From the NCBI RefSeq assembly GCF_028769735.1, contig NC_088172.1:65379075-65443074 (forward strand): a stretch of 64,000 nt of DNA. The letters run 5' to 3'. The position numbers were made by a program, and so were the translations under genes. The notes beneath the pieces were generated by a model that worked only from the letters and a program-made list of their open reading frames with translations, was not told the origin of the DNA and ran no database searches. This document shows positions 1 through 62,273 of this stretch, in pieces. How positions within the stretch are numbered: position 1 is the first letter of the stretch; every line of letters starts with the position of its first letter. The DNA comes from Zonotrichia leucophrys gambelii. Taxonomy: Eukaryota > Chordata > Aves > Passeriformes > Passerellidae.

Positions 1-2852
1 TGTGAGTCTATGAAAACATCAGATAACAATATACCTACCATATGTGCCTGCATGTTAAGGCACTTTGAGCTGAAGGCTTAACTGACTCAAAATGTTTTTC
101 CTGTGAAATCTTTATAATACTTTTGTTCTGTAATTTTGTTCTAATATTGGACTATTTTTGTAGGACACTAATCTTTTGGTTACATGTAGTTAAAATTGAG
201 GGATAATTGCTATGGCATCAGCGTATATATGTATAGCCACGTTATGAGTATTACAGGATTCCATACATTTCCACTGAGTTATTTTCAAGTAAAAGAAATA
301 CTGTATTTTATATGGAGTCTTTTTTATTGTCAGTTCTTTAACAAAGAACGATTAGCATGTGTTTTACATTTTGTCATGTTCCAAGTAGTGAGTCTATTGC
401 TGCAGGACTGACTGCTACAATTGCACACGCAGGGTACTGTTAAAAGTACAAAAGATTTTTTTGCACATAAAACTGAAATGTATTGAGTATCTTTATTTTG
501 CAACACTTCTGTTTTGGGTCACTGTATGTGAAAATGTAATGCTTTGCATTCAGAATAGGATGTAAAATAAAAATGGTGTAGTTGGAAAGCTACTTTGAGA
601 GCTGCAGCACAGCAGCATGGAAGTGAAAACTTACACATCACAGTTGTCATTTTGACCCTGCATTCATTTTCTCTCGTATCTTATCCCAGTAAGATGGGGA
701 TATCGATATTTACTCCTAATGAGATGGGATATTGTGACTTCCCCTTTGGAATTGACACATTTTTTAATAGCATTTCTAAAAGCCATTTGTGGTGATAGAA
801 TGGAACTGGATTAAAATGTGAATAGTCTTGAGTTTTTAAAATTTTTGTTGTTGTTGTTTTTGTAAAAATACTTCCATACTGTTGGAACTTCATTCTTAAA
901 AGGCTGTGATTCTCACCCCCCTTAATATGCACAGTTTCTAATGAATACAGGTTAGTGAACTAAGTCTAGATGGAAGCATTGTTAATAAATGCATCTGTAG
1001 CAGTGTCTACCTAGAGAGTTATGTGTATCAGAATGTGAACTGCACACACCTGTAAGATTTGGATGTGTCCAAAAAGCAGCTCGCTTTGGCTGGAGTATTG
1101 GGAAGTGTGCTGATGTATATTAAAGGCAGTAAAATACAAATCTGTAACAAGCCAGAAGTCTGATTAGAAAAGTTTGCTTGCTGTTCCGGAAAGGCTTGGT
1201 TTCTTATATTACAATATAATTTTAAAATAGCCTAAACAATGGAAGGGTAGATGCTGCCGCCACGCTGACAAGGTTTAAGCATTTGCCACTTTTGTTGGGA
1301 GGAGCAGGGTATAAAGGTATACATGTAGGACACGTAGTATAGTTAACAGTAAAAGAGTTTATGCGTGGTTTTCCTTCCATTATATTTATTATTTTGTAGA
1401 GATGTTTGTGTGTTAGACTTCTTTTACTGTTTATTATTATATTTATGTATAAAACAGGTTGACTTTGCTTTTTTAAAATAAATAAGCAAAAAAAAGTCTA
1501 TGAATGCCTCTGTCATCTTTTGAAGGAAGATACCTATAAACATTTGGTGGGGTATTTTGCTTTCTTGAGTAAAACTCCTTAGACTGAACAATTTGATGCA
1601 GGCTGTAGCCATGTTTTGACATGAAAAGCACATTGAAAACTTCAGAAAACTTAAAGCAATGCATCCTGATTTTAGAAATTAGTCAAGATACTAATTACCT
1701 TGCTAGGTGCTGTCAAAAACTGGCTGGGGAAATAAACACACTTAAAGATAAGTTGTATTGCAAAAGATCTTTGTAATTTTATTTATTTATTTATTTATTT
1801 TGTGTTTTCACTTTTTAAATTTGTTTTAAAATTAAACCTCATTCTTCTCCCCACGAGTGGTTGGTAGTTGACTGGGATTCTTCTTATTGACAGCTGTTTA
1901 CAGCCTTTAGCTCCCTCTGCTAGTTGGGTCTTTGTAGCAACATTATTTTTAAAAACTGGTGCTAGTCAGTTTAACATCAGTGAGTCTACATTAATTGTAG
2001 ACTACATTTCTCACTGAGTTCAGTGTGCAGCAGTCAAAGCCCAACGCTGTAACTACTGCTGTGTTTCTGAAATTCAGAATGCTTTAATTCTTCCCAAGGC
2101 CTCGTCAGGATGACTCTCTTGTTGTATCTACGGAGTTGATGTACAGAATACCTAGGCAGATGTATATTTCACATGTTAACAGCCTACTATTTCTCTTGCC
2201 CTTTAAATGGATCTCATGGATCCAGACACACTCTAGATGATAACTTAGAAAAATTATAAATGTAAAAATCTCTAGTCAAATGCAAGGCTTTTGTTTCTTA
2301 AATGATTATGACTGGATACAAGAAGGAATGATAAAAGGAATACAGCCCTGTGCAGCATAGCTAACCATATAATTTGAAACTGAACATAGGAAAAAAATCA
2401 AGTTTATTATTTTTATAATTAATTTTCTATCTGTAGGGACAAATGTAATGCAGAAAAACCCCTATATATTTCCTTCATATACAGAAAATCCACGCAGAAG
2501 TTCATAAAGAGTATTCTATATTGGAAGAAACTTCCTGAAATTTTTCACGCTGTCACATTTAGTTTACCATAAGGAGAATGTTAGCTGATTAATTAATAGG
2601 AAGAGCCAAGTACTTGCTTTTGATCCAATTGGATTGACATAAAACTCACTATGTATAACAAATGGAAAATTGTATGTAAGTTTAATCTATGATTTTTTTC
2701 AGTGCTGCTGCTTGTCAGTGATTGTCACGTGTTTCAGGGTTCACACATCCTGGCGGATAGTTTATAGATTTTAATAGTTAAGGAGATGACATTTCCTGTT
2801 GAATCTGTAAATTCTTCCGGAATGAATTTATAGCCCTCTTCTACCCTTCCAG
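1..2852 (+). other. PHF10: PHF10 upstream intron (partial), no exon recognised
   Basis: This AT-rich stretch precedes the first recognisable PHF10 exon. I see no exon with flanking splice signals and no repeat family I can name. A short (TTTA)n run lies near 1776-1800. Short open frames here have no recognisable protein content. The intron ends in a normal pyrimidine-rich acceptor just before 2853. Confidence 0.6.
1776..1800. repeat. (TTTA)n microsatellite
   Basis: About six tandem copies of a TTTA tetramer inside the PHF10 intron. It is a simple-sequence repeat with no evident function. Confidence 0.85.
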
Positions 2853-2961
2853 CCAAAGGTCATTCCAAATGCTATATGTGGAATTTGTCTGAAGGGTAAG
2901 GAGTCCAACAAGAAAGGAAAACCTGAAGCTCTTATACATTGCTCCCAGTGTGACAACAGTG
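2853..2961 (+). CDS. PHF10: PHF10 coding exon, third from last: start of PHD finger 1
   Basis: PHF10 (BAF45a) is a nuclear subunit of the PBAF SWI/SNF chromatin-remodelling complex, and its C-terminal tandem PHD fingers are the chromatin-reading part. This exon follows a pyrimidine-rich acceptor and ends at a good donor (G|GTGAGT). It encodes a stretch starting [12 protein letters not shown], a lysine-rich loop, and HCSQCDNSG, which gives the first four zinc ligands (CxxC and CxxC) of PHD1. The terminal G completes a Gly codon with the next exon. The residues match what I know of vertebrate PHF10 closely. The upstream exons lie outside the window or were not recognised. Confidence 0.93.
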
Positions 2962-3223
2962 GTGAGTATCTACATCCACTAAGTCAATTCCTAAGGATCC
3001 AGATCTGTTTGTGGACATATTTAGTGTACTCCATATGTAGCAGGAGTTCAGTTGCCTTTTCTGTCCTTTGTTACGACCCCATCTCTCTTTCATGTTCTCT
3101 GTGCTCACACTGTGGGATCTCACCAGGAGGTGACCTAAGCTTCATGTTTGGTAAAAGCAAACAGTCTAACTAATTTTAAATTTCATTTCAGGCATAAAAA
3201 TAATAATGCTGGTTTTAATCTAG

Positions 3224-3412
3224 GCCACCCTTCTTGCCTTGATATGACCCCGGAGCTTGTTGCTATGATTAAGACTTACCCTTGGCAATGTATGGAGTGT
3301 AAAACCTGCATTATATGTGGGCAGCCTCACCATGAAGAAGAAATGATGTTCTGTGATGTATGTGACCGTGGTTATCACACTTTTTGTGTGGGGCTTGATG
3401 CTATCCCTTCAG
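3224..3412 (+). CDS. PHF10: PHF10 coding exon, penultimate: end of PHD1 and most of PHD2
   Basis: The exon starts after a TAG acceptor (GHPSC completes the His/Cys ligands of PHD1) and ends at TCAG|GTAATA. It reads through WQCMEC (last PHD1 ligands) directly into KTCIICG, then CDVCD and YHTFC of PHD2. The two fingers abut with almost no linker, as in the DPF/BAF45 family. It ends in the split codon of IPSG and joins the last exon in frame. Translation near the 3' end continues into the intron only as an artefact. Confidence 0.95.
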
Positions 3413-4671
3413 GTAATAAAGCAAGAGTTACTTGTTCCCTTCCCTCTTCCTCTTAAGTCCTGGGCTCATTCTCAGAATTAATACTTGAACTAATGAATTA
3501 ATACATATTCTTTTGAAAGAATAGTTTAAAACAAGTGTGAAGAGTAAGAGGAAGAAACAGTATAGGAAAACATTCACACTATAGGACCCAATTTTTATAC
3601 TAAACTTTATTTCTGTATATTTGGTTGTGCACAGTTAAACGTCACATTTTCTGTGCAGGAAATATAATTGGCTTTTACAGCATAACCCAAACAGGCTCGC
3701 TCAGAACTATGTTTTTTCCATTTCCACAGAATACTGACAATAATTACCTCTTTTCACTGAAGAAACCTGTAAAAGAAACTGTATTGCTGCATATTGCTAG
3801 AGTACAGCTTTCACATTAAGTGTGCTGTTTTAGCTTCTAAATGAAATAGTTGTCTCAATTTAATATTTGTAAATATCTCTTTAAACCCTTTCATTTCGTT
3901 TTTTATTCTTAAACATCAAAACTGCAACAGAAGTACCTCCATAGGTAGGCAGGCAAGTCAGCAGCTTTAAATTGCCAAGTCACTCATATCATGTGGCCAA
4001 CTCAGGGCAGTAGAAAGAAAATAACAGGTGGTACTGTTGCTTTACATGTAGTTCCACATCCATGGTAAGTTCATGAATACGTATTCAGTGGCAGTGACAG
4101 TATTCCCTGGACAGTACTTAAAACACACTGTACTGCCCCATTTTGGGAAGCACTGGAGCTAGCTGTCACAACTGTACAGGTTCTGTGGCTGATTTCACTT
4201 TGAGGCTGACCTAAGAATATAATCAAAATAGATTATATGTCTACAAAACTACAAAATTACCAAAGCAGCCCTTGATTCCAGCTGTTGCAATAAAAAGTTA
4301 AATGCTTCCCCAGCTGCCATTGATTTCTGCTCTGGGTAACTTCACAACCTTGAACTGTAGTCATTCACCTAAAAATATGACGGGCAAACTTGAGCACTGT
4401 TTGTAAAACTCTTACCTAATAACCACCTCCTTGGAGTGCTGGCACTTCTTGAGGTCCATGAAGATTGGTGTAGCCAGTGGTTACACATAATGAGTGTGAA
4501 TTGTGTATGCTGCTTTATAGAAAGGATGCTTAATTTTAAAAGCATTTGTTGTTTGCATTAAAGGAAATACTGCAAATTGACAGGCACCTAACAGAATGGT
4601 GAAGGGCTGCCTAAATAGGTAAGAGAGTAACAAACTTAGTTTCCCAATAATTGATAACTTTCTTTTCTTAG
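3413..4671 (+). other. PHF10: PHF10 last intron
   Basis: Intron between the last two coding exons, with a GTAATA donor and a strong pyrimidine-rich acceptor. I see nothing else in it. A short open frame at 3625-3819 has no recognisable content. Confidence 0.7.
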
Positions 4672-4757
4672 GTCGCTGGATTTGTGATTGTTGTCAGAAA
4701 GACCCTCCTGTACCCAGAAGAGGAGGAAGAAGGGGGAAAAACAGCAAGGAGGGCTAA
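4672..4757 (+). CDS. PHF10: PHF10 last coding exon with stop codon
   Basis: After a TTTCTTTTCTTAG acceptor the exon reads GRWICDCC, supplying the last zinc-ligand pair of PHD2. A proline- and arginine-rich basic tail follows, ending in GKNSKEG and a TAA stop at 4755-4757. The basic C-terminus matches the full-length, PHD-containing PHF10 isoform as I remember it. The tail is short, with no further domain after PHD2. Confidence 0.94.
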
Positions 4758-4878
4758 GAAAGCCCTAAATACTTGCTGTCCAAAACTTAACTGCACAAAT
4801 TAAAGTGATACTCTGGTGCTATTTAATCAACCACTCTATAAGAGGAGCAATACCACTTTTTTTTTTTTCTTTTTACTA

Positions 4879-4884
4879 AATAAA
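4879..4884 (+). promoter_or_regulatory. PHF10: PHF10 poly(A) signal (AATAAA)
   Basis: A canonical AATAAA lies about 120 nt after the PHF10 stop, following a T-rich tract. It is the first such hexamer in the 3' UTR and would give a short UTR ending near 4900. Longer transcripts using downstream sites cannot be excluded. Confidence 0.6.
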
Positions 4885-4905
4885 CTTTGTCTATATAGTG
4901 ATTTT

Positions 4906-6073
4906 TGTGATACAAGTCACTACTGTCCTGTCAGGTGTTGAGAGAGGCAAGCCAAATTACCACTCAAAAAAGAGAATATTTTCAGTAATGAAATTTAAAT
5001 TATACATGCATTTGTATAAAATTATAGCAACATACTTATTTATTTCAGTGCACTTATCAGTAAGCCCTGTGAAAAGAAAATTACAGAGCAATGTAATGTA
5101 CTTTATTTGCATAGCAACTGGTTATTCTGAAATACTCAACCAAAGCAAAAAGTATTCCTGGTAAAAGTAACTTCTAAGGAAGAGTAGGCATGAGATGACC
5201 TTCTTAAAATATACTGCAAATCCCTTTCAGCAGAAATTTTCTGTGCAAGCTAATGACTTATTCATAAATACGTGCTTGGAAAAAAAAAAATCAATCACAA
5301 AAAGCTATCAAGGGAAGTGTAAGAAAGCACCTCTCCAGTTTGAGATACCTGTATGCTGTGTTGTTTTTAATGAGATGAAAATGACATACTGACAAGTAAC
5401 AACAGCTGAAGGCTCCCTCTCCCTGCAGTAACAGCAAAGAAGCAACATGCACTTGATTCAGGTCATGGATTTGTAGTGGTGATGAGTGACTGGACTGACC
5501 TCTGTTTGACAGATGGCTGATGTGATGTAGAGCACACGCAGTCAGAATACAGACATCTATTCCCTTAGGTGATTGATTGTTTTCTCCTTCCTTCACCCTA
5601 AGCTCCTCAACTTCATGGATACACTCAAACACGTTGCTGATCAGTTTTACTGGAGATGCTTGCTCAGAAAAGAAGCAGGTTTTATTTTTAAATATGCTCT
5701 AAATTGAGAGGGGGACTGAAGCGCAGTAGTTTATTCATTTTTCTTTATAAAAAACAATAGAAAATACTGAATTGGAATTGATTTTCCTAAGCACCTATTT
5801 TAAGTGAATTTAATAAGATCCCAACTATACATTCATTTTTAAGCCCTGGTCTCTCAAGAGCACTGCAAATACTGTCCTGGCTGCTCATTTTACATACTGG
5901 GGAGGATTTACAATATAAAATTAAATATGGCTTTTTCTCCCCACTTCCTTTCTGGTTTTGGAAATGTAACCTAAATATCTCTTCAGGAAACATAGCGAGT
6001 ATTAAGTATAATAGCAAGTCATTCATACCAATTTCACAGGATGAAGTGTGACTGAAGTCCAGTGTGCATCAAT
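4906..6073. other. Tail-to-tail spacer between PHF10 and C6orf120, containing the C6orf120 3' UTR
   Basis: PHF10 (+) and C6orf120 (-) converge here, with about 1.3 kb between their stop codons. On the minus strand, candidate AATAAA signals for C6orf120 read as TTTATT on the plus strand near 5730, 5681, 5102 and 5039. The sequence cannot show which is used, or whether the two transcripts overlap. No other gene is visible. Confidence 0.5.
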
Positions 6074-8312
<2,239 letters not shown>

Positions 8313-8769
8313 CTCCGACCTGCCGCGGGGCTCCGGCTCCGGCAAGGCCGCAGCAACGGCGAGGAAGAGCAGCGGGGACTCGCGGACGTGAGGTAGCGCA
8401 GCGCGGCCGGGGCGCCGCGGGAAAGCCCCTCTCCGGGGCGGGCCCCGGAGCAGCGCGGCGGCCGGGAGGAGCTGGCGCCGAGGAGCCGGCACTCGGGGCG
8501 GAACGGCGCTCCCTCTGCGCGGCCCGGGAGCCGCTCGGTGCGGCCGGCAGAGCCCGGCCCGCGGCGGGAGTCGCTGGGGGCGGGGGAAGGCGCCGCACCG
8601 CCCCCGAACGCCGCCCGTACAGCCGGGCACTCCCGCCCCGCCCCGGGCACGGCCACGCCCCCGGTATCGCGAGAGCTGGCTGAGGGGAGGGCCGGGGGAG
8701 GGCGGGGAGGCACCGAGAGCGGAACCGGGAGGGCTCGGTGCGCTGTGGGAAGCGCTTTTCGCCCCGGTC

Positions 8770-9430
8770 GCCTGACATTGGAGAAGGCGTCCTTCAACTG
8801 TACTGAGATTGGAATTTGGGGGATAGGTGTCCCTCCGTGGGTCAGTGACAGTTCATTTGACTGTCGGCATAAACCTGACCTAAGATCACAGAACAGAAAA
8901 GCAGTATGACAGAGAGAAAATATACCAAACACCCTTATTGAATACCCCTTGATTTCAACAATCACCTTGACGTGGCTGAGCTGCTTAAAATCATAAGCAA
9001 GAGTGAAAGTATGAAAGAAACAAAAATCTACGTGATGTGCCTTGTGTACTGAGAGATTCAAGGGAGCCTGGGTATGTACCCCAAGGGCCCTGTGCTAACT
9101 GAGCTAATGTTCTATCGTCAATGCCCTCTAATTTCACAAACCCATGTAACTTGTTCTCTTCATTCCTACCTCAAACAAACTGGTTGCATAAGACTGCCAA
9201 ATGCACGTTCTGATAAATTTTAGCTTTTTTGAAATCAGTTTTGTTTGTATAAAGACTTTTATTCTGCTTAAAACATTAAAATATTATAGTTGCTAGACCT
9301 CATTTTTAAAGTTCTTCTTCTGATTGAGTATTGAGACCACTACAAATATACTGTTGTACACAAAAGCATGATATGATAAAGGAACTGTTATTTCCAGCAG
9401 TCTTTCATTTTCCACATAGATGTCAATTTC
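8770..9430. other. Intergenic, no feature seen
   Basis: Single-copy-looking sequence between the C6orf120 CpG island and the first CR1 fragment. No exon, repeat family or structured RNA was recognised. Confidence 0.5.
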
Positions 9431-9763
9431 ACTGGAGGTGCTGGAGTGAGTCCAGAGAAGGGAAATGGAGCTGGTGAAGGATGTGGAACACTTGTCCTAT
9501 AGGGAGCAGCTGGGGGAGCTGGCATTGTTTATCCTGGAGGAGGCTCAGGGGAGACCTTATCACTGTCTACAACCATGTGGAAGGAGGCTGTAGCCAGGTT
9601 GGGGTTGGTCTTTTCCCCAAGGCAACAAACAGCCAGACAAGAGGTAGTGGCCTCAAGGTTTGCCATGGGAGGTATAGATTGGACACCAGGAAAAATTCTT
9701 CACAGAAGGGGTGATTAGACACTGGAATGGGCTGCCCAGGGAGGTGCTGGAGTCACTGTCCCT

Positions 9764-9797
<34 letters not shown>

Positions 9798-9957
9798 TAT
9801 ATATATAGATATATATATAGTATATGCTGTATCATGAAAGGCTGAACATGGCACTTACTGCCATGGTCTAGTTGACATGGTGGTGTTCGATCATAGGTTG
9901 GACTCAGTAATTTCAAAAGACTTTTCCAAGCTAATTGGTTCTGTGATTCTGTGATTT
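9431..9957 (+). mobile_element. CR1 LINE 3' fragment, split by an AT microsatellite
   Basis: The text follows the 3' end of avian CR1: a segment on accounting for GGAGACCTTATCACTGTCTACAA-like sequence, then the ACTGGAATGGGCTGCCCAGG block. The tail is GGTTCTGTGATTCTGTGATTT, containing the CR1 terminal octamer repeats. It is 5'-truncated and diverged. An (AT)n run at about 9768-9822 replaces part of the region just before the tail. Confidence 0.9.
9768..9822. repeat. (AT)n microsatellite inside the CR1 tail
   Basis: A long AT dinucleotide run, interrupted by AGAT units. It lies where CR1 normally continues from the CCCAGGGAGGTGCTGGAGTC block to its last 150 bases. Confidence 0.9.
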
Positions 9958-10792
9958 GAGATAGGTGGGTACCCAAGGTGTGGGAATATGTGGAGCCGAG
10001 GAAATAAAAATAAAAAATAATTGTCAGAGGTGTTTCATGGAGGTGTGGTCAGGTATAAAATTCTTCCTGCACATTTGCATGTCAAAAATGATCAGTCAAG
10101 AAATCAGAATCCAAGTTCTCCGATACTTCTTTGTATTGCTACTAGTTGTTATGGATAGTAGATTGTTGAAAGTATCATAGGTATAAACATTGAAAGGTGA
10201 AAATAAAGTCAAGTGAAAATTGTAAAAAGGAGTACTTAACTGCCTAGAAGCAGTTACAGAGACACAACATGTTTCAGAACAAGTTATTTCAGATTCCCAG
10301 GGGTTGTTTGCGTGTCAGAACAACACCCTTTTTACTGTGTCAGCATTTATTTTTCTTTACCAATGACTAAACTGTCATAACGCATTCATGACTCTATCGG
10401 TTGTGAAAATTGTCACCAGCATATTAACAATAAAATTTTCTCTAATATTCCCAGCCACGAGTCACAGTTCAGAAAAACAGTGTCATGTGCAGTGCACTGA
10501 GTTGCCTCTGTGCAGCTGGTTCTCAATACAGTGGCTTTATCCAAATTCACATGCACACACTAAAGGGAATTTGGACTGGTACTTTCTCCAGGCAAAACTA
10601 ACAGGGGGACTATGTTGTCAGTGATAATATATTTCAGATACTTATATAGGGCAAAAATGCTTGTAGTGTTAATTACAGACAGACCCAATTAAGAAATACC
10701 TATTGAAAGTATCTGTTTGAAAAGAAGCTGAGGTTGATATTGACTGATCTGCATCAAAATGGTTTAAGTTGATGCAGACCCAAAACTTGGTC
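9958..10792. other. Intergenic, no feature seen
   Basis: Between CR1 fragments. No exon signals, repeat family or RNA gene were recognised. Confidence 0.5.
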
Positions 10793-11745
10793 ATAAAATC
10801 ATGACTCAGGTTGAAAGGGACTTCTAGACTCCTCCTGTCCACCTTCCTGTTCAAATTCAGTTGCTCTGGGTCATGTCCATTTAACTGCTGGACAACACCA
10901 GATATAGAGATCTCTTCAGAAACTTGTTCTCATATTCGACCACTGTCATGATATTTTAAAAAATTAAATACTGATTTGGTATGACCCTAATTGGGTTTTT
11001 CCAGGATTTAGTTTATCACTGAGTGCCTCTGAGAAAAGTCTGTCTTTCCTGTATCCTCCAATTTTGTAGTTGTAGGCAACAATAAAATCTCAGCTGTCTC
11101 TTCTCCAGGCTCTCTCAGCCTTCCTGTGTACATCATTTTCTCCAGCTCCTTGACAATCTTTCTTGCTCTATACTAGGATTGCTCCAGTATGTCAGGATCT
11201 TTCTTGTACCAAAACCCCCAAAACTGGACACAGCACTGCAGGCATGGCCAAATAGAGGGGAAGGATCACTCCCACAACTTGCTGGCTACTCTCTATTACT
11301 AACACAGCCCAGGATGCAGTTAGCTGCCTCTGCTGCAAGGGCACCATGGTGCCTCACATTCAGCTTGTCCAGCAGGATGTCTGGATCCTTTTCTGGAGAG
11401 CCCCTTCATCCTTCAGCATTTCATCTTGCATGGAGTCACAGAGTACTGTGCCAGTTACTCTTGTTGGACTCCACGAAATTCTTCTCAGTTTGTTTCTGAC
11501 TGCTCCCTCCAAATTGGCATCATCCACAAACTTGAGGAAAATAGAAGGTTGGTTTGGCTTGGTGCCTCACTCACTTATGAATCCCAACACCTCACCACCT
11601 GCATTGTAAAAAATATGCCCCCTCTGTCCAATCCAAATCAACCCCCTCTTAGTTTAATGTTTTTGCCCTTTATCCTGACGCTACAGATCTTGGTAAAAAG
11701 TTTATCTCTGTCTTTCTTATATGGTCACTTTATATATTCACAGGG
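10793..11745 (-). mobile_element. CR1 LINE fragment, minus orientation
   Basis: Read on the minus strand this is the 3' part of CR1. The plus strand shows the familiar antisense blocks in order: a degenerate tail-like start, CTCTTCTCCAGGCTCTCTCAGCC, AACTGGACACAGCACTGCAG, AGAGGGGAAGGATCACTCCC, CAGCCCAGGATGCAGTTAG and a TTGTCCAGCAGGATGTCTGG stretch. The right boundary is vague. Apparent open frames of about 100 codons here are chance frames through the repeat. Confidence 0.85.
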
Positions 11746-11779
11746 TACTGTAAGGTGCCCCTAGAGCCTTCTCTTTTCC

Positions 11780-12020
11780 AGGCTGAAAAGTTCCTCCTCA
11801 CTATGAGGAAGAACCGTGCAAGTGACCTCCACTGGAACAGATTGCCCAGAGAGGTTGTGGAATTTCTCCCAAGATATGAATGCGGAGATATTCAACAATT
11901 GTCTGGACGCAATCCTGTGCCATGTGCTTTAGAATGACTCTGCTTGAGCAGGGAAATTGACCCAGATGATGCACCATGGTCTCTTCCAATCCGACCCACT
12001 CTGACTCTGTGATTCTGTGA
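11780..12020 (+). mobile_element. CR1 LINE 3' end, plus orientation
   Basis: The sequence shows a CR1 coding-end block (CACTGGAACAGATTGCCCAG), then GCTTGAGCAGGG and GTCTCTTCCAATCCGACCCA, and ends in CTGTGATTCTGTGAA. It lies immediately beside the oppositely oriented CR1 fragment on its left. Confidence 0.88.
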
Positions 12021-12088
12021 AGAACCCAAATCTCTCTTGTCTTTACAGGAGAGATGTTCTCCTCTTCCTTAAGGTCCCACTCCAATGT

Positions 12089-12213
12089 CTGTGTTGTGCT
12101 GGGATCCCCAGCGCTGGGCACAGTGCTCCAGCTGGCGTCCCACGAGTGGGACACGGGTGGGACACTCCTGGACCTTCTGGCCATTCTGCTTTCTGTGCAG
12201 CCCTGGACATGGC
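12089..12213 (-). mobile_element. Short CR1 fragment, minus orientation
   Basis: The blocks GCTGGGCACAGTGCTCCAGC and GACCTTCTGGCCATTCTGCT, followed by TGCAGCCCTGGACATGG, match the antisense CR1 order also seen at about 11.2-11.3 kb. It is diverged and short, and it runs into the WDR27 CpG island. Confidence 0.6.
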
Positions 12214-12373
12214 TGTGGAGAGCCAGGAAGCAGCCCCGGGGCCCGTTGCCCCGGTGAGGGGACAGCGGCTGCCGCCGCGGGCCCGCCGCGATCTGCGGGC
12301 GACCGAGGGCTGTCCCGCCCGGCCTCCCGTCAGCGGCGGCGCTGCCCTGGTTACGGGCCGGGCCGGCCGCGCC

Positions 12374-12450
12374 GGGGCCGGGGCCGGGGCCGGGGCCGGG
12401 GCCGGGGCCGGGGCCGGGGCCGGGACAAGGACAGGGACAGGGACGGGGAC
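12374..12450 (+). repeat. (GGGGCC)8 hexanucleotide array followed by GGGACA repeats
   Basis: Eight perfect GGGGCC units occupy 12374-12421. They are followed directly by degenerate GGGACA/GGGACR units up to about 12450. The array lies in the WDR27 promoter island, ending about 170 nt before the ATG. Such tracts can form G-quadruplexes. The conceptual translations are Gly-Ala, Gly-Arg and Gly-Pro dipeptide runs, which explain several spurious open frames on both strands. Confidence 0.95.
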
Positions 12451-12593
12451 AGGGGCCGGAGCTCTCCGCCTCCCAGCGGGAGGGAGCCCCGAGCGGGGAC
12501 GTGAGCCGTGGGCCCCCGGGGTCAGGACGCAGCCGGCGGGGACAGGCGGCCCCGGTGATCCGGCTCCGCCGCGGGGCCGTTCGCAGCCGCAGG

Positions 12594-62273
<49,680 letters not shown>

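Noticed and set aside
12501..12593. Earlier in-frame start for WDR27
   Set aside because: The upstream frame has no ATG (it opens with GTG), and the ATG at 12594 has good Kozak context.
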